From Chitinophaga sp. (GTDB lineage: Bacteria > Bacteroidota > Bacteroidia > Chitinophagales > Chitinophagaceae), in assembly GCF_017745275.1 (NCBI RefSeq), contig NZ_JAGHZS010000001.1, positions 992,001 through 1,056,000 of the forward strand: a stretch of DNA of 64,000 nt, given 5' to 3'. The notes beneath the pieces were generated by a model. The model was not told the DNA's origin and searched no databases. It saw only the letters and a list, made by a program, of their open reading frames with translations. The position numbers and the translations under genes were made by a program. Numbering within the stretch: the stretch's first letter is position 1; each line of letters begins with the position of its first letter. Of this stretch, positions 1 to 9,375 are shown piece by piece.

Positions 1-1233
1 AGCGGTGGACAATATTCCAGCCTTGCACCGGTTACCACTCCCTGGGGCACGGGCTTCAAAGCCAGTGTGTATGGTAATTCCGACATCAAATGGGAATCTA
101 CCACTACTAAAAACATCGGGGTCAATGTGAGTGTGCTGGATAGCAGGATACAACTGGAAGCCGACTACTACATCAAAAAAACAGATAACCTGCTGCTCTT
201 AAACCCGCTGCCAGCTTATATGGGAACACAGGGAGAAGGTAACATTACCCCACCTACCGTAAACATTGGTTCATTACAGAACAAAGGTTTCGGCATCACC
301 CTGAATACCGTAAATATTAAGAGCCGTAGCGGGTTTGTATGGAGAAGCAATTTCAATATATCTTCTTTCAAAACAAAAATCACCAAGTTCTATTCTGATG
401 CTGCAGTAGTGACCCGCTCCGCATGGTATATGAACAATTTCACCGCACAGGCAGCAGTAGGACAAGCGCCCTGGTTATTCTACGGTTATGTGGCAGATGG
501 ATTGTTTACTTCCGTGGATGAAATCAACAACAGCGCCGTTCCTGCAAAGGCCGATGGCAGCAGGTTAGACGTATCCAAAGATGGCGGCGTATGGGTGGGC
601 GATATCAAATACAAAGACCTCAATCACGATGGTATCATCGATTCCCGCGACCAGACTTATATCGGTAATCCATGGCCAAAGTTGACCTTCGGGCTTTCCA
701 ATACCTTTTCCTATAAAGGCTTTGATCTCAACATCCTGATTACCGGCACACAGGGCAACGATATCTACAACTACCTCCGTTTTGAAAACCTGAATCCCAA
801 CAATGTAAACCTGGGGCGTAACCTGTTGGTAGAAGCATTTGATTACGCCCGCGTTGCCGGCGACGGTACCAAAGCCACCCTGCAGAATCCAGGTACTACC
901 GTACCAAGAATTACAGGCAATGATGTGAATGGTAATGGCGTGCGCTTCACCAACCTGTTTGTGGAAGATGGCTCCTATATCAGGATCAAAAATATTCAGC
1001 TCGGCTATACGTTGCCGGCATCACTCATCAAACAGCAACCGGTCATTAAAGCAGTCCGCTTATCCGTAGGTGTACAAAACCTGGCCACCTTCACGAAATA
1101 CAAAGGTTATGATCCGGAGGTAGGCGCTTCTCTCGGTAAAGAAGTACAACTGAACAGCCAGTTCTATGGCGTGGACGCCGGTCGTTATCCTTTAACCCGG
1201 ATGTACTCCGCCAGTATAGGTGTTGATTTTTAA
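1..1233 (+). CDS. SusC/RagA-type TonB-linked outer membrane protein, C-terminal part
   Basis: The reading frame is open from base 1, so the gene starts before the window; about 410 C-terminal residues are visible. They form the end of a TonB-dependent beta-barrel that imports oligosaccharides across the outer membrane together with its SusD partner. Visible family traits are alternating aromatic/polar strands, a 'GDIKYKDLNHDGIID' acidic loop near residue 200, a 'GNPWPKLTFGLSNTFSYKGFDL' type strand, an 'RIKNIQLGYTLP' segment and a terminal strand ending in Phe. The susD-like gene follows after 18 nt, so the two are almost certainly cotranscribed. The plug domain and TonB box are outside the window. 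Assignment to the SusC family is firm; the substrate is not shown by this gene. Confidence 0.95.
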   Translation, partial: SGGQYSSLAPVTTPWGTGFKASVYGNSDIKWESTTTKNIGVNVSVLDSRIQLEADYYIKKTDNLLLLNPLPAYMGTQGEGNITPPTVNIGSLQNKGFGITLNTVNIKSRSGFVWRSNFNISSFKTKITKFYSDAAVVTRSAWYMNNFTAQAAVGQAPWLFYGYVADGLFTSVDEINNSAVPAKADGSRLDVSKDGGVWVGDIKYKDLNHDGIIDSRDQTYIGNPWPKLTFGLSNTFSYKGFDLNILITGTQGNDIYNYLRFENLNPNNVNLGRNLLVEAFDYARVAGDGTKATLQNPGTTVPRITGNDVNGNGVRFTNLFVEDGSYIRIKNIQLGYTLPASLIKQQPVIKAVRLSVGVQNLATFTKYKGYDPEVGASLGKEVQLNSQFYGVDAGRYPLTRMYSASIGVDF

Positions 1234-1251
1234 TGCAGAAAAAAAACTACT

Positions 1252-2901
1252 ATGAACAATCGTTTTTATAAAAGATACCTGATGGCTTTTACCTTATTAT
1301 CTACGCTGGGTAGCTGTAGTAAAAGCTTCTTAAACAGACCTCCGGAAGATAATATTGTCGATGTTAACTTCTTTCAGACATCCGACCAGGTAATGGCCAG
1401 CACGGCTCCATTGTATGGACTTGTATGGTTTGCATACAACGATAAGGCCGCCAATGGCATCGGCGATGGCAGAGCCGGTGTACTCATGTCGGGCTCCTAC
1501 CAGGTAGCCAATATCCGCATGCAAACAACTGATGTAACACCGGAAGTATACAGCGCCTGGAGTGCCTTCTTCAACGTGATAGCACAATCCAATATGGCCA
1601 TTAACAACGTCACTAAATACACGGCGGCAACGGTGTCGCAAAATGTGAAAAATACGGCCATTGCTGAAGGACGGTTTATGCGCGGACTCGCTTACACCTA
1701 CCTCGTACAAAACTGGGGACCGGTACCAGTCATAGAAGATAACTATAAGTTGGTCACAGATACTTCCGTAACGCGCAACACCGTGGAATCCGTATGGGGA
1801 TTCATTATCCGGGAAATGCGTTTTGCAGCAGCCAATTTGCCCGCTACGCCTGTTCAGAAAGGACGCCTCACCAAATGGGCAGCAGAAGGTATGCTGGCGA
1901 AAATATACCTCACCCGTGCAGGATTAGGTGGCAACGGCACTCGCAAACAAACTGACCTGGATAGCGCCAAATGGTTCGCCAAAGATGTAATCGCCAACAG
2001 CGGCGCTGCATTAATGACCAATTACGAAGACCTCTTCCTCACAAAAAACAATAACAACTCCGAAAGCCTCTTTGCCCTCCAATGGAAATACGATGGTGAC
2101 TGGGGTACACAAAACAGCGTACAGGCCTTCTTTGCCTATGGATCTGAAATCACCGGCTTCCAGGATGGCTGGGGAGCTGATATCGGTGCTTCATTAGATC
2201 AGCTGAACCTGTATTCTCCCAATGACAAAAGACGTAAAGCCACCTTTATGTTTCCGGGAGATCATTACTCCTACATCCATCAATCCGTAGATGATCCCAA
2301 CAACCTGGGTAAAAAAATCATACAGGAACTACAGGTACCCTTACGTAGCAACAGCGATGGAAAATACAATACCAGGGCATGGGTAAAAAAATATGTGGTT
2401 GGTCGTCCGGAAGATAATGACGGCAAAGTTACCCAACAGCATACAGAAATTAGCACCTACATGCTGCGCCTTGCGGATGTTTACCTGCTCTACGCAGAAG
2501 CCATCCTGGGCAATGCCGCCAGCACAGCTGACGGAGAGGCATTGAAATATTTCAACGCCATTCGTAAACGCGCTGGTGTTACAGAAAATAATACCATCAC
2601 CTGGGATGATTTGTATAAGGAAAGAAGAAGGGAACTGGCCATGGAAGGACAAGCCTGGAACGATCTGCTTCGCCTTCACTACTATAATCCGAAAAAAGCG
2701 ATTGACCTCGTGAATGCACAGGACAAAGGTACTTACAAGATTGTACCTAACACCGAAACCAATGCTACCAGCTGGACCATCACTTCCGATCAGCCAGCCC
2801 AATACCCGGTAACAGAAAGCAACTTCCTGCTACCGTACCCGGCAGCAGAACTAACGGCAGCGCCTAATCTCAGAAAACCTCCGGTGCCTTATTCCTATTA
2901 A
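1252..2901 (+). CDS. SusD/RagB-like nutrient-binding outer membrane lipoprotein
   Basis: 549 residues with a lipoprotein signal ending in a lipobox around Cys22 (LGSCSK), so the protein is anchored to the outer membrane. The sequence has SusD hallmarks: an N-terminal 'FLNRPPEDN' segment, TPR-like helices with 'AEGRFMRGLAYTYLVQNWGPVP', and a C-terminal 'YKERRRELAMEGQAWNDLLR' motif. SusD proteins act as lids that capture glycan over the SusC pore. It lies 18 nt downstream of the SusC gene and 12 nt upstream of a surface glycan-binding protein, which fits one operon. Length is normal for the family and no defects are seen. Confidence 0.95.
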   Translation: MNNRFYKRYLMAFTLLSTLGSCSKSFLNRPPEDNIVDVNFFQTSDQVMASTAPLYGLVWFAYNDKAANGIGDGRAGVLMSGSYQVANIRMQTTDVTPEVYSAWSAFFNVIAQSNMAINNVTKYTAATVSQNVKNTAIAEGRFMRGLAYTYLVQNWGPVPVIEDNYKLVTDTSVTRNTVESVWGFIIREMRFAAANLPATPVQKGRLTKWAAEGMLAKIYLTRAGLGGNGTRKQTDLDSAKWFAKDVIANSGAALMTNYEDLFLTKNNNNSESLFALQWKYDGDWGTQNSVQAFFAYGSEITGFQDGWGADIGASLDQLNLYSPNDKRRKATFMFPGDHYSYIHQSVDDPNNLGKKIIQELQVPLRSNSDGKYNTRAWVKKYVVGRPEDNDGKVTQQHTEISTYMLRLADVYLLYAEAILGNAASTADGEALKYFNAIRKRAGVTENNTITWDDLYKERRRELAMEGQAWNDLLRLHYYNPKKAIDLVNAQDKGTYKIVPNTETNATSWTITSDQPAQYPVTESNFLLPYPAAELTAAPNLRKPPVPYSY

Positions 2902-2913
2902 TCTTCAAAATGT

Positions 2914-4161
2914 ATGTATATGCTAAATCAATATAAAAAGCATCCCGCATTACTCACAGGCATGTTCGCAGTGCTGATTTGCCTGCTGTTCGCCTGTTCC
3001 AAAAATAATGATGTATCCGGCCCACCCCTGATCACTAAAGTTAGCCTGCTGGATTCTGCACACCAGGATAGCGCTTTCACCAAAGCCTTACCAGGTACAA
3101 TGATCCTGATCACGGGGCAAAATCTGGGTGGTGTTACCAGCATCTCCTTTAATGGCATGAATGCATATGTAAATCCCACTTATAATACCAACACACATAT
3201 CATTCTCACCATTCCGGGGAATGCACCTACAGAAGGAACCGATCCCAAAGTACCCAACCAGATCAGGGTGGTTACCAACCATGGTGAAGCCGTATATTCG
3301 TTTGTGTTAGATATACCGCCCCCGTCGATTGCTGCTATTTCCAACGAGAATGCACTACCCGGTGATTCATTGATTATCTACGGCTCCAGTTTACTGTTGA
3401 TAAATAAAATAACCTTACCAGGAGGCCGGGAAATAACATCCTTTACAGCCGATAAAGGAGGCACCAGGATAGCCTTTCTGATGCCTGATTTAGGCACTGA
3501 TACCGGTCGCATTACCATACAAGCCAAGTTTGGCACCGTGATGTCTGACGGGCCTTTAAATGACCATGCCAGCGGTGATGTAATCAGTAACCTCACAGAA
3601 TATGGTAAACCCGGAGAGCCATCTGTATATAACTGGAGCTGGGGCGCAATTGTTAGCACAGATCCCACACTTTTCCCCGGTACAAGAGGAGGTTATGTAC
3701 AACATATTTTCGGCGGCCTGGGTGCCGGGGACTATGAATGGTGGACCAGCAACCGTTCCGGCAACTTCAACGACGTGTCTATGTTTACCCCGGCTGCAGC
3801 TACAGAAGCCGCCTCAAACTACGCACTGAAATTCGAAATCAACACCAAGTCTCCATGGACGGAAGGCGTGAATATATTACGCTTCAACGATAAATACTGC
3901 TTCCGCTACCTGCCCTGGTTAACAGCCGCCGACAAAACTTTCGATACCAAAAACAAATGGCAAACAGTCACCATTAAACTATCCGACTTTAGGCTAACTG
4001 CCGACGGCCAGGAAGGCACCGGCGCCAACGCTGTAACCCTCGGCGACCTGCTGAAACCAGATGGCAAAGTAGCCTTCACGTACCACCTCATGGCGGAAGC
4101 TACCGGTATTGCCATGTATAATGCGGCGTACGATAACTTCAGAATCATTAAGATAAAATAA
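2914..4161 (+). CDS. Surface glycan-binding lipoprotein with IPT/TIG-like domains
   Basis: 415 residues with a signal peptide and lipobox (LLFACSK, Cys about 28). The N-terminal half has two IPT/TIG-like repeats (for example 'PGTMILITGQNLGGVTSISFNG' and 'ALPGDSLIIYGSSL'), typical stalk domains of SGBP-B-type proteins. The C-terminal half, rich in Trp and Tyr (about residues 215-415), resembles the glycan-binding domain of that family. Its place directly after susC/susD and before a glycoside hydrolase supports a role in holding polysaccharide at the cell surface. ATG codons at 2914 and 2920 are both possible starts. The glycan bound cannot be told from sequence alone. Confidence 0.85.
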   Translation: MYMLNQYKKHPALLTGMFAVLICLLFACSKNNDVSGPPLITKVSLLDSAHQDSAFTKALPGTMILITGQNLGGVTSISFNGMNAYVNPTYNTNTHIILTIPGNAPTEGTDPKVPNQIRVVTNHGEAVYSFVLDIPPPSIAAISNENALPGDSLIIYGSSLLLINKITLPGGREITSFTADKGGTRIAFLMPDLGTDTGRITIQAKFGTVMSDGPLNDHASGDVISNLTEYGKPGEPSVYNWSWGAIVSTDPTLFPGTRGGYVQHIFGGLGAGDYEWWTSNRSGNFNDVSMFTPAAATEAASNYALKFEINTKSPWTEGVNILRFNDKYCFRYLPWLTAADKTFDTKNKWQTVTIKLSDFRLTADGQEGTGANAVTLGDLLKPDGKVAFTYHLMAEATGIAMYNAAYDNFRIIKIK

Positions 4162-4169
4162 TGACTAAT

Positions 4170-4197
4170 GCCGGGCGTTGCTCCACGCACGCCCGGT
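4170..4197 (+). other. Intra-operon hairpin before the hydrolase gene
   Basis: GCCGGGCGT and ACGCCCGGT pair around a 10-nt loop between the glycan-binding gene and the hydrolase start at 4225. It has no strong T-tract, so it may modulate or stabilise the mRNA rather than end it. It also shows that the upstream in-frame ATG at 4168 is not the natural start. Confidence 0.55.
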
Positions 4198-4224
4198 ACT
4201 TTATCAACCGGGCAATCTGACAAC

Positions 4225-5955
4225 ATGAAAAAAGCAAGTTATAGCGTATTTAGCTGCCTGTTACTTTTCTCCACAAGTGCATGTGGCAAAAAATCTTCTC
4301 CCACCGGCAATAACAATAAACCAGATACCACTATCACGGTGGTTACACCGTCAGACCCGGTAACAGCGGCAACAGAAGGATTTTTTGCAGATAGATGGAC
4401 CGCCAAAAAGTTCACTGCCCCGGCATATAATAACGTGGCTCCACCAACAACAGTTAATGCCATTGTTAACGTAGACGCCTCTACGGTGATCACAAAAATT
4501 TCACCCGCTTTATTTGGTAACAACAGCAACCCCTATATGACCCAGATAGTTACCGAACCAACATTGATGGAACATATCACCAAACTACATCCGGGTATTA
4601 TCCGTTTTCCGGGAGGTAACATCAGTAGCATCTACTTCTGGAATGCCGCCCCCGGCAGCCCTCCGGCAGATGCACCCGCCAACCTCCCTGATAAGAACGG
4701 TACCATGGCCAATGCCGGCTACTGGTACGGAAATAACAACAACGTTCGGACGCTCTCACTCGACAACTACTACCGCCTGTTGCAACAAACCAATAACGAA
4801 GGTATCATCACCCTGAATTATAGTTACGCCAGGTACGGCACCAGTGCCAACCCTGTGGCAGCAGCAGCTCACCTGGCAGCCGATTGGGTGCGCTACGACA
4901 ACGGTCGCACCCGATACTGGGAAATAGGAAATGAAAATAACGGCAACTGGCAAGCCGGCTACCGCATAGATCCATCTCAAAATAAAGATGGACAACCCCT
5001 GCTGATAACCGGTGACCTTTATGGGCGCCACGCAAAAATATTCATCGACTCACTACGCAAAGCCGCTGCCGATATTGGCAAAACCATCTACATCGGCGTA
5101 CAACTATTGGAAACGGAGCCAGCTTCATGGGCCACCACTACTGATAAAACATGGAACAGTGGCGTATTGCAACAAGCAGCCAATGCAGCCGATTTTTATA
5201 TTGTACACAGCTATTATACGCCGTATAATACCAATTCTACAGCACCGGACATACTGGCTACTGCCGCTACTGTCACAAAAAAAATGGCCGATCATGTGAG
5301 TGCATCCACACAAGCCGCCGGCGTCAGCACTAAACCGCTGGCCCTGACAGAATGGAACATTTTTGCAACCGGATCACAACAAATGGTATCGCAGATAGCA
5401 GGCATACACGCCGTACTGGTATTAGAAGAGCTGATTAAAAATAAATTCGGTATGGCCAGTCGCTGGAACCTCGCCAATGCCTGGGATAATGGAAATGATC
5501 ACGGCCTTTTCAGCCAGGGCGAAACGGCCTCCGGTGAACAACGCTGGGAGCCCCGACCAGCTTTCTATTACCTGTATTTCCTGCAAAAAACGTTGGGCGA
5601 CAGGGCTATCAACGCCTCTGCTACTGATACCAGTATCATCGCTTACGCTTCCACATTCAGCTCAGGAGAAATTGCCACCGTACTGGTGAATAAAGGCAGC
5701 GAACCAAAGAATGTGCAATTGGCCTATCGCAACTTCAATCCCGGTAACAGGTACTACTGGTACACCCTCACCGGCGGCGAAACGGTGAATGGGTTTAGTC
5801 GTAAGGTATTGGTAAATGATAATGGCCCAACAGGTGCAGCCGGTGGCCCAAAAAACTATGACGCCATCAAAGCCAGTGCTGCAGCCATCTCCGGAGGCAT
5901 TAAAGTAACATTGCCGCCTATATCAGTAGTGTATGTTGTGACAGAAAAAAAATAA
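4225..5955 (+). CDS. Secreted lipoprotein glycoside hydrolase, clan GH-A (alpha-L-arabinofuranosidase-like)
   Basis: 576 residues from the ATG at 4225. An earlier in-frame ATG (4168) would put 19 hydrophilic residues before the signal peptide and start inside a hairpin. The signal ends in a lipobox (STSAC, Cys20). The catalytic TIM barrel shows 'PGIIRFPGGN' (about 123-132), 'RYWEIGNENNG' with the expected acid/base Glu237, and 'ALTEWNIF' with the expected nucleophile Glu376. This arrangement resembles GH51-type arabinofuranosidases. A C-terminal beta-sandwich with 'EIATVLVNKGSEPKNVQL' follows. As the hydrolase of the locus it probably trims a plant-type polysaccharide bound by the preceding proteins. 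The exact GH family and substrate are uncertain. Confidence 0.8.
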   Translation: MKKASYSVFSCLLLFSTSACGKKSSPTGNNNKPDTTITVVTPSDPVTAATEGFFADRWTAKKFTAPAYNNVAPPTTVNAIVNVDASTVITKISPALFGNNSNPYMTQIVTEPTLMEHITKLHPGIIRFPGGNISSIYFWNAAPGSPPADAPANLPDKNGTMANAGYWYGNNNNVRTLSLDNYYRLLQQTNNEGIITLNYSYARYGTSANPVAAAAHLAADWVRYDNGRTRYWEIGNENNGNWQAGYRIDPSQNKDGQPLLITGDLYGRHAKIFIDSLRKAAADIGKTIYIGVQLLETEPASWATTTDKTWNSGVLQQAANAADFYIVHSYYTPYNTNSTAPDILATAATVTKKMADHVSASTQAAGVSTKPLALTEWNIFATGSQQMVSQIAGIHAVLVLEELIKNKFGMASRWNLANAWDNGNDHGLFSQGETASGEQRWEPRPAFYYLYFLQKTLGDRAINASATDTSIIAYASTFSSGEIATVLVNKGSEPKNVQLAYRNFNPGNRYYWYTLTGGETVNGFSRKVLVNDNGPTGAAGGPKNYDAIKASAAAISGGIKVTLPPISVVYVVTEKK

Positions 5956-5963
5956 CCGGGTTT

Positions 5964-6359
5964 ATGAATAGTTGGACAGAAAGCATTATTCAACAATGGA
6001 AAAACAATAGCATTGAACTCAATAAAGGTGCGCTGATAGAAATGATTATTGAAACAGAACACGCGTTGGATTTCCGGTTCCCGGGAGAATTCATGGAACT
6101 GTATCTGCAGGTGGATGGATTTTCCGATATGGCAATAAGTGGCAACACTTACGTCATATGGCCCATTCATCGCATCCTGGAGGCTTACCGCCAAAACAGG
6201 GACCGCCACTTTATCGGTTTTGCTGACTCACGGCACAACGGACATACCATCGGCTTCCTGAAAAACAAAGCCGGTATATTCAGGAATATAGATCAGCAGC
6301 AACCTATCGCCATATCGTTTAAGGAATGTATACTGCTGATGAATAAAGTCTCCTTATAA
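5964..6359 (+). CDS. SMI1/KNR4 (SUKH)-like protein
   Basis: 131 residues without a signal peptide. Features recalling the SUKH fold are 'DFRFPGEFMELYLQVDGF' near the N-terminus, an aromatic 'YVIWPIHRILEAY' helix, and 'FIGFADSRHNGHTIGFL' in the second half. SUKH proteins often neutralise contact-dependent toxins but also occur alone. It begins 8 nt after the hydrolase stop, so it may share that transcript although its role in glycan use is not obvious. No toxin gene is visible nearby. Family assignment is moderate. Confidence 0.6.
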   Translation: MNSWTESIIQQWKNNSIELNKGALIEMIIETEHALDFRFPGEFMELYLQVDGFSDMAISGNTYVIWPIHRILEAYRQNRDRHFIGFADSRHNGHTIGFLKNKAGIFRNIDQQQPIAISFKECILLMNKVSL

Positions 6360-6448
6360 CGTAGCGGACTATTTATCCCTTGCCTTCCCATCTCCACGAA
6401 AAACACCAAAAAAAATTTCCATTCCCGCAGTTTTCAGTAAATTAACAT

Positions 6449-7294
6449 ATGCGTTTACTTTTCCTTTCCCTAATTTGTGTAATGTTTACTACTGCATCGG
6501 CCCAAACAGTAACACCCGATATACTCGGTCATCTTGAAACAGATAAAATCCGGGAGGCGTCAGGTATTGCCTCCAGCGTGCCTTTGAAGGGCTGCTATTG
6601 GACGCATAATGATAGCGGGAATAAACCGGAAGTATATCTGCTCAATCACAAAGGTGCACTGATCAGCACCATCAAACTGGAGGAAGTAAGCAACCGCGAC
6701 TGGGAAGATATTGCAGAAGGGATTGGGCCCGAAAAAGGAAAGTATTATGTATACGTAGGCGATATCGGCGACAATTCCGGCATCCGCAAACATATCCGCA
6801 TTTATCGTTTCCCTGAACCGGGAAAAATGCCTGCAGAAAAAGAAAGTGTTACACCAGATGTACTCACCCTGAAATTCCCGAATGGCGCCAGAGATGCGGA
6901 GTCATTGATGATAGATCCTATCGGCAAACAAATTTATATTATCAGCAAAAGGGAAAAAGAAGTAAGTCTTTATAAAGCCGGTCCTCTCTTTTTTAAAGAC
7001 GGAGATAAAGTTGTGCTGGAAAAATTGATAAAGCTCCCTTATACCTGGGTTACCTCGGGAGATATTTCTAAAGATGGCCACCACATTGTTATCAAAACAT
7101 TAACCACTATCTACTACTGGCATCGTAACACCAATGAAAGTGTAGAAGAAGCGATGTCTAAACCTGCGAAAATACTGCCGTATGTAGTGGAAAAACAGGG
7201 AGAAGGCATCACTATTACACCGGCTAATGATGGTTATGTTACCATCAGTGAAGGGAAAAATGCACCCATCTATTTTTACAAATGGAAGTTCTGA
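6449..7294 (+). CDS. Secreted beta-propeller-like protein of unknown function
   Basis: 281 residues starting with a clear signal peptide (cleavage near TASA-Q). The mature part carries motifs such as 'GIASS', 'YWTHNDSGN', 'RDWEDIAEG' and 'YVYVGDIGDN', then 'NGARDAESLMIDP' and 'GEGITI'. These occur together in a widespread group of secreted propeller-like proteins whose activity I do not know. The repeated acidic DxED/GDxGDN loops could bind metal. It stands alone 89 nt after the SUKH-like gene. No catalytic residues can be named with confidence. Confidence 0.7.
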   Translation: MRLLFLSLICVMFTTASAQTVTPDILGHLETDKIREASGIASSVPLKGCYWTHNDSGNKPEVYLLNHKGALISTIKLEEVSNRDWEDIAEGIGPEKGKYYVYVGDIGDNSGIRKHIRIYRFPEPGKMPAEKESVTPDVLTLKFPNGARDAESLMIDPIGKQIYIISKREKEVSLYKAGPLFFKDGDKVVLEKLIKLPYTWVTSGDISKDGHHIVIKTLTTIYYWHRNTNESVEEAMSKPAKILPYVVEKQGEGITITPANDGYVTISEGKNAPIYFYKWKF

Positions 7295-7642
7295 TCATCT
7301 GCCCACTCATTTAACAAAAATAAAATCCTTTACCGTATAGGCACTGCGCTCTAAACCGCTGCCAAAGTAGCCATGCTGCTGTCGCATTTCAGTAACTACT
7401 CCTATACTTGTATAGTGCAGGCAGCCCTCATCATCTGCTGCTAACCCAAAAAATATACACCCTCAAAACAGGTAATTCCTTCACCGGAAATACCTGCATA
7501 AAACCATTTTGCTATGCCAATGTTCAATAGGTACCGCCTTTTTTACATCCGGGGAATACCTCTCCAACGCTTTATGACAAATATTCTGATTACCACCATC
7601 TGCTCACCTCAGCAATCACTTATTTAATAACCTCATTCGCTC
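7295..7642. other. 348-nt intergenic region
   Basis: Between the secreted propeller-like gene and the FAD oxidoreductase gene. I see no convincing ORF, hairpin terminator, tRNA or TAnnTTTG promoter box here. It must contain the promoter of the downstream gene, but I cannot place it. Confidence 0.5.
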
Positions 7643-9247
7643 ATGCAAAAGAAAGCTATCATCATCGGCGCCGGCCCTGCAGGGCTTACCGCCGCCTATG
7701 AACTCTTACAGCGCACCAGCATTATACCGGTAGTACTGGAAAAAAGTACAGATATCGGTGGCATTTCCAAAACAGTCAACTATAAAGGTAATCGCATCGA
7801 TATCGGAGGACACCGTTTCTTCTCCAAATCCGACCGCGTAATGGACTGGTGGATGAACATGATGCCGCTGGACAAAGAAGCGGCGGAAATATTCTCTATC
7901 AGCTATCAATCGAAAACCAGGGAAGTAAAAGCGCCCCGCAACAACAATAACAACACCGATACGCTGGTAGCTACTGACCCGGACCTGATTATGCTGGTGA
8001 GACAACGCCTGTCACGTATCTATTTCCTGAAAAAATTTTTTACGTACCCTATACAACTCTCCATTGACACCCTCAGAAAATTAGGCTTTGCCACCACCAT
8101 CAGCATCATGTTTTCTTACCTGTGGGCACAAATATTCCCGAGGAAAAATGAAAAGTCGCTCGAAGATTTCATGATCAACCGTTTCGGCAAAACCCTCTAC
8201 CACCTTTTCTTTAAAGACTATACAGAAAAAGTATGGGGTATTTCCTGCAGCGCTATTTCTGCAGAATGGGGGGCACAAAGAATCAAAGGGATCTCCATCG
8301 GTAAAGCCATTGCACATGCCGTGAAATCTGCTATCGACGCAGGTAAACCGAAAGATCTCAAACAAAAAAATGTAGAAACCAGCCTGATTGAACAATTCCT
8401 CTATCCCAAACATGGCCCTGGCCAACTCTGGGAAGAAGTGGCTCACCAGGTGATCAATAAAGGAGGCACCGTACTCATGCAGCATGATGTGAAGAAAATT
8501 CATACAGCCGGCAATCAGATTGTTTCTATTGAAGCGCTGGACCGCAGCACCGGCGAAGTAGTTACCCTCGAAGGCGATTACTTCTTCTCCACCATGCCTA
8601 TTAAAGAACTGGTAGCAGACCTGGAAGCGAATGTTCCTTCCAATGTACGGGAAATCGCGGCCGGACTGCATTACCGCGACTTCATCACCATCGGTATCTT
8701 ACTAAAAAACCTCAGCTTTGAAGATAAAAAAACAGGTCAGCATCAACCATTATCTTTAAAAGATACCTGGATTTATATACAGGAAAAAGATGTAAAAGTA
8801 GGACGCCTCCAACTGTTCAACAACTGGAGTCCCTACATGGTGAAAGATCCCGATACCACCTGGGTTGGGATGGAATACTTCTGTAATAAGGGCGATGATT
8901 TCTGGGAACTGACAGACGAACAAATCAGGCAAACTGCCATCACAGAACTCTGTAAAATCGGGCTGGCACAGCAATCGGATGTACTGGACGCCACTGTTCT
9001 CAGGATGGAAAAAACCTATCCAGCCTACTGGGGTACCTATGAACGCTTCGAAGAACTGAAAGCATATATTGATACGTTTGAAAACCTTTTCCTGGTAGGC
9101 CGCAATGGTATGCACAAATACAATAACTCCGATCACTCAATGTTAACAGCCATGGTAGCGGTAGACAATATTGCCAACGGCATTGTTACCAAATCTAATA
9201 TCTGGTCTATTAACACAGAACAGGAATATCACGAAGAAAAAAAATAA
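7643..9247 (+). CDS. NAD(P)/FAD-dependent oxidoreductase (amine-oxidase/UDP-galactopyranose-mutase-like)
   Basis: 534 residues opening with a Rossmann dinucleotide motif '[16 protein letters not shown]' (about 5-20) followed by '[16 protein letters not shown]' and '[12 protein letters not shown]', characteristic of the protoporphyrinogen-oxidase/UDP-galactopyranose-mutase-like flavoproteins. The C-terminus carries '[22 protein letters not shown]', the second FAD-contact region. Members of this subgroup often sit in cell-surface polysaccharide loci, but none is obvious around this one. The protein is predicted cytosolic. Substrate unknown; the flavoprotein fold is secure. A strong bidirectional terminator follows. 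Confidence 0.8.
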   Translation: MQKKAIIIGAGPAGLTAAYELLQRTSIIPVVLEKSTDIGGISKTVNYKGNRIDIGGHRFFSKSDRVMDWWMNMMPLDKEAAEIFSISYQSKTREVKAPRNNNNNTDTLVATDPDLIMLVRQRLSRIYFLKKFFTYPIQLSIDTLRKLGFATTISIMFSYLWAQIFPRKNEKSLEDFMINRFGKTLYHLFFKDYTEKVWGISCSAISAEWGAQRIKGISIGKAIAHAVKSAIDAGKPKDLKQKNVETSLIEQFLYPKHGPGQLWEEVAHQVINKGGTVLMQHDVKKIHTAGNQIVSIEALDRSTGEVVTLEGDYFFSTMPIKELVADLEANVPSNVREIAAGLHYRDFITIGILLKNLSFEDKKTGQHQPLSLKDTWIYIQEKDVKVGRLQLFNNWSPYMVKDPDTTWVGMEYFCNKGDDFWELTDEQIRQTAITELCKIGLAQQSDVLDATVLRMEKTYPAYWGTYERFEELKAYIDTFENLFLVGRNGMHKYNNSDHSMLTAMVAVDNIANGIVTKSNIWSINTEQEYHEEKK

Positions 9248-9321
9248 CCCATTAATTCCGCCTGGAAACTTTGTTTTGAATGACGGACTTCAGAACAAGG
9301 TTTCCCGGTAAACTACTGCTT

Positions 9322-9364
9322 AATAAGAAACCGCTACAGGCAATGTTTGTAGCGGTTTCTTATT
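9322..9364. terminator. Bidirectional terminator hairpin
   Basis: Perfect 17-bp arms AATAAGAAACCGCTACA and TGTAGCGGTTTCTTATT around a 9-nt loop. It lies between the convergent FAD oxidoreductase (+) and the secreted protein gene ending at 9376 (-), with A/T tracts on both outer sides. Confidence 0.85.
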
Positions 9365-9375
9365 AATGCTTCCTT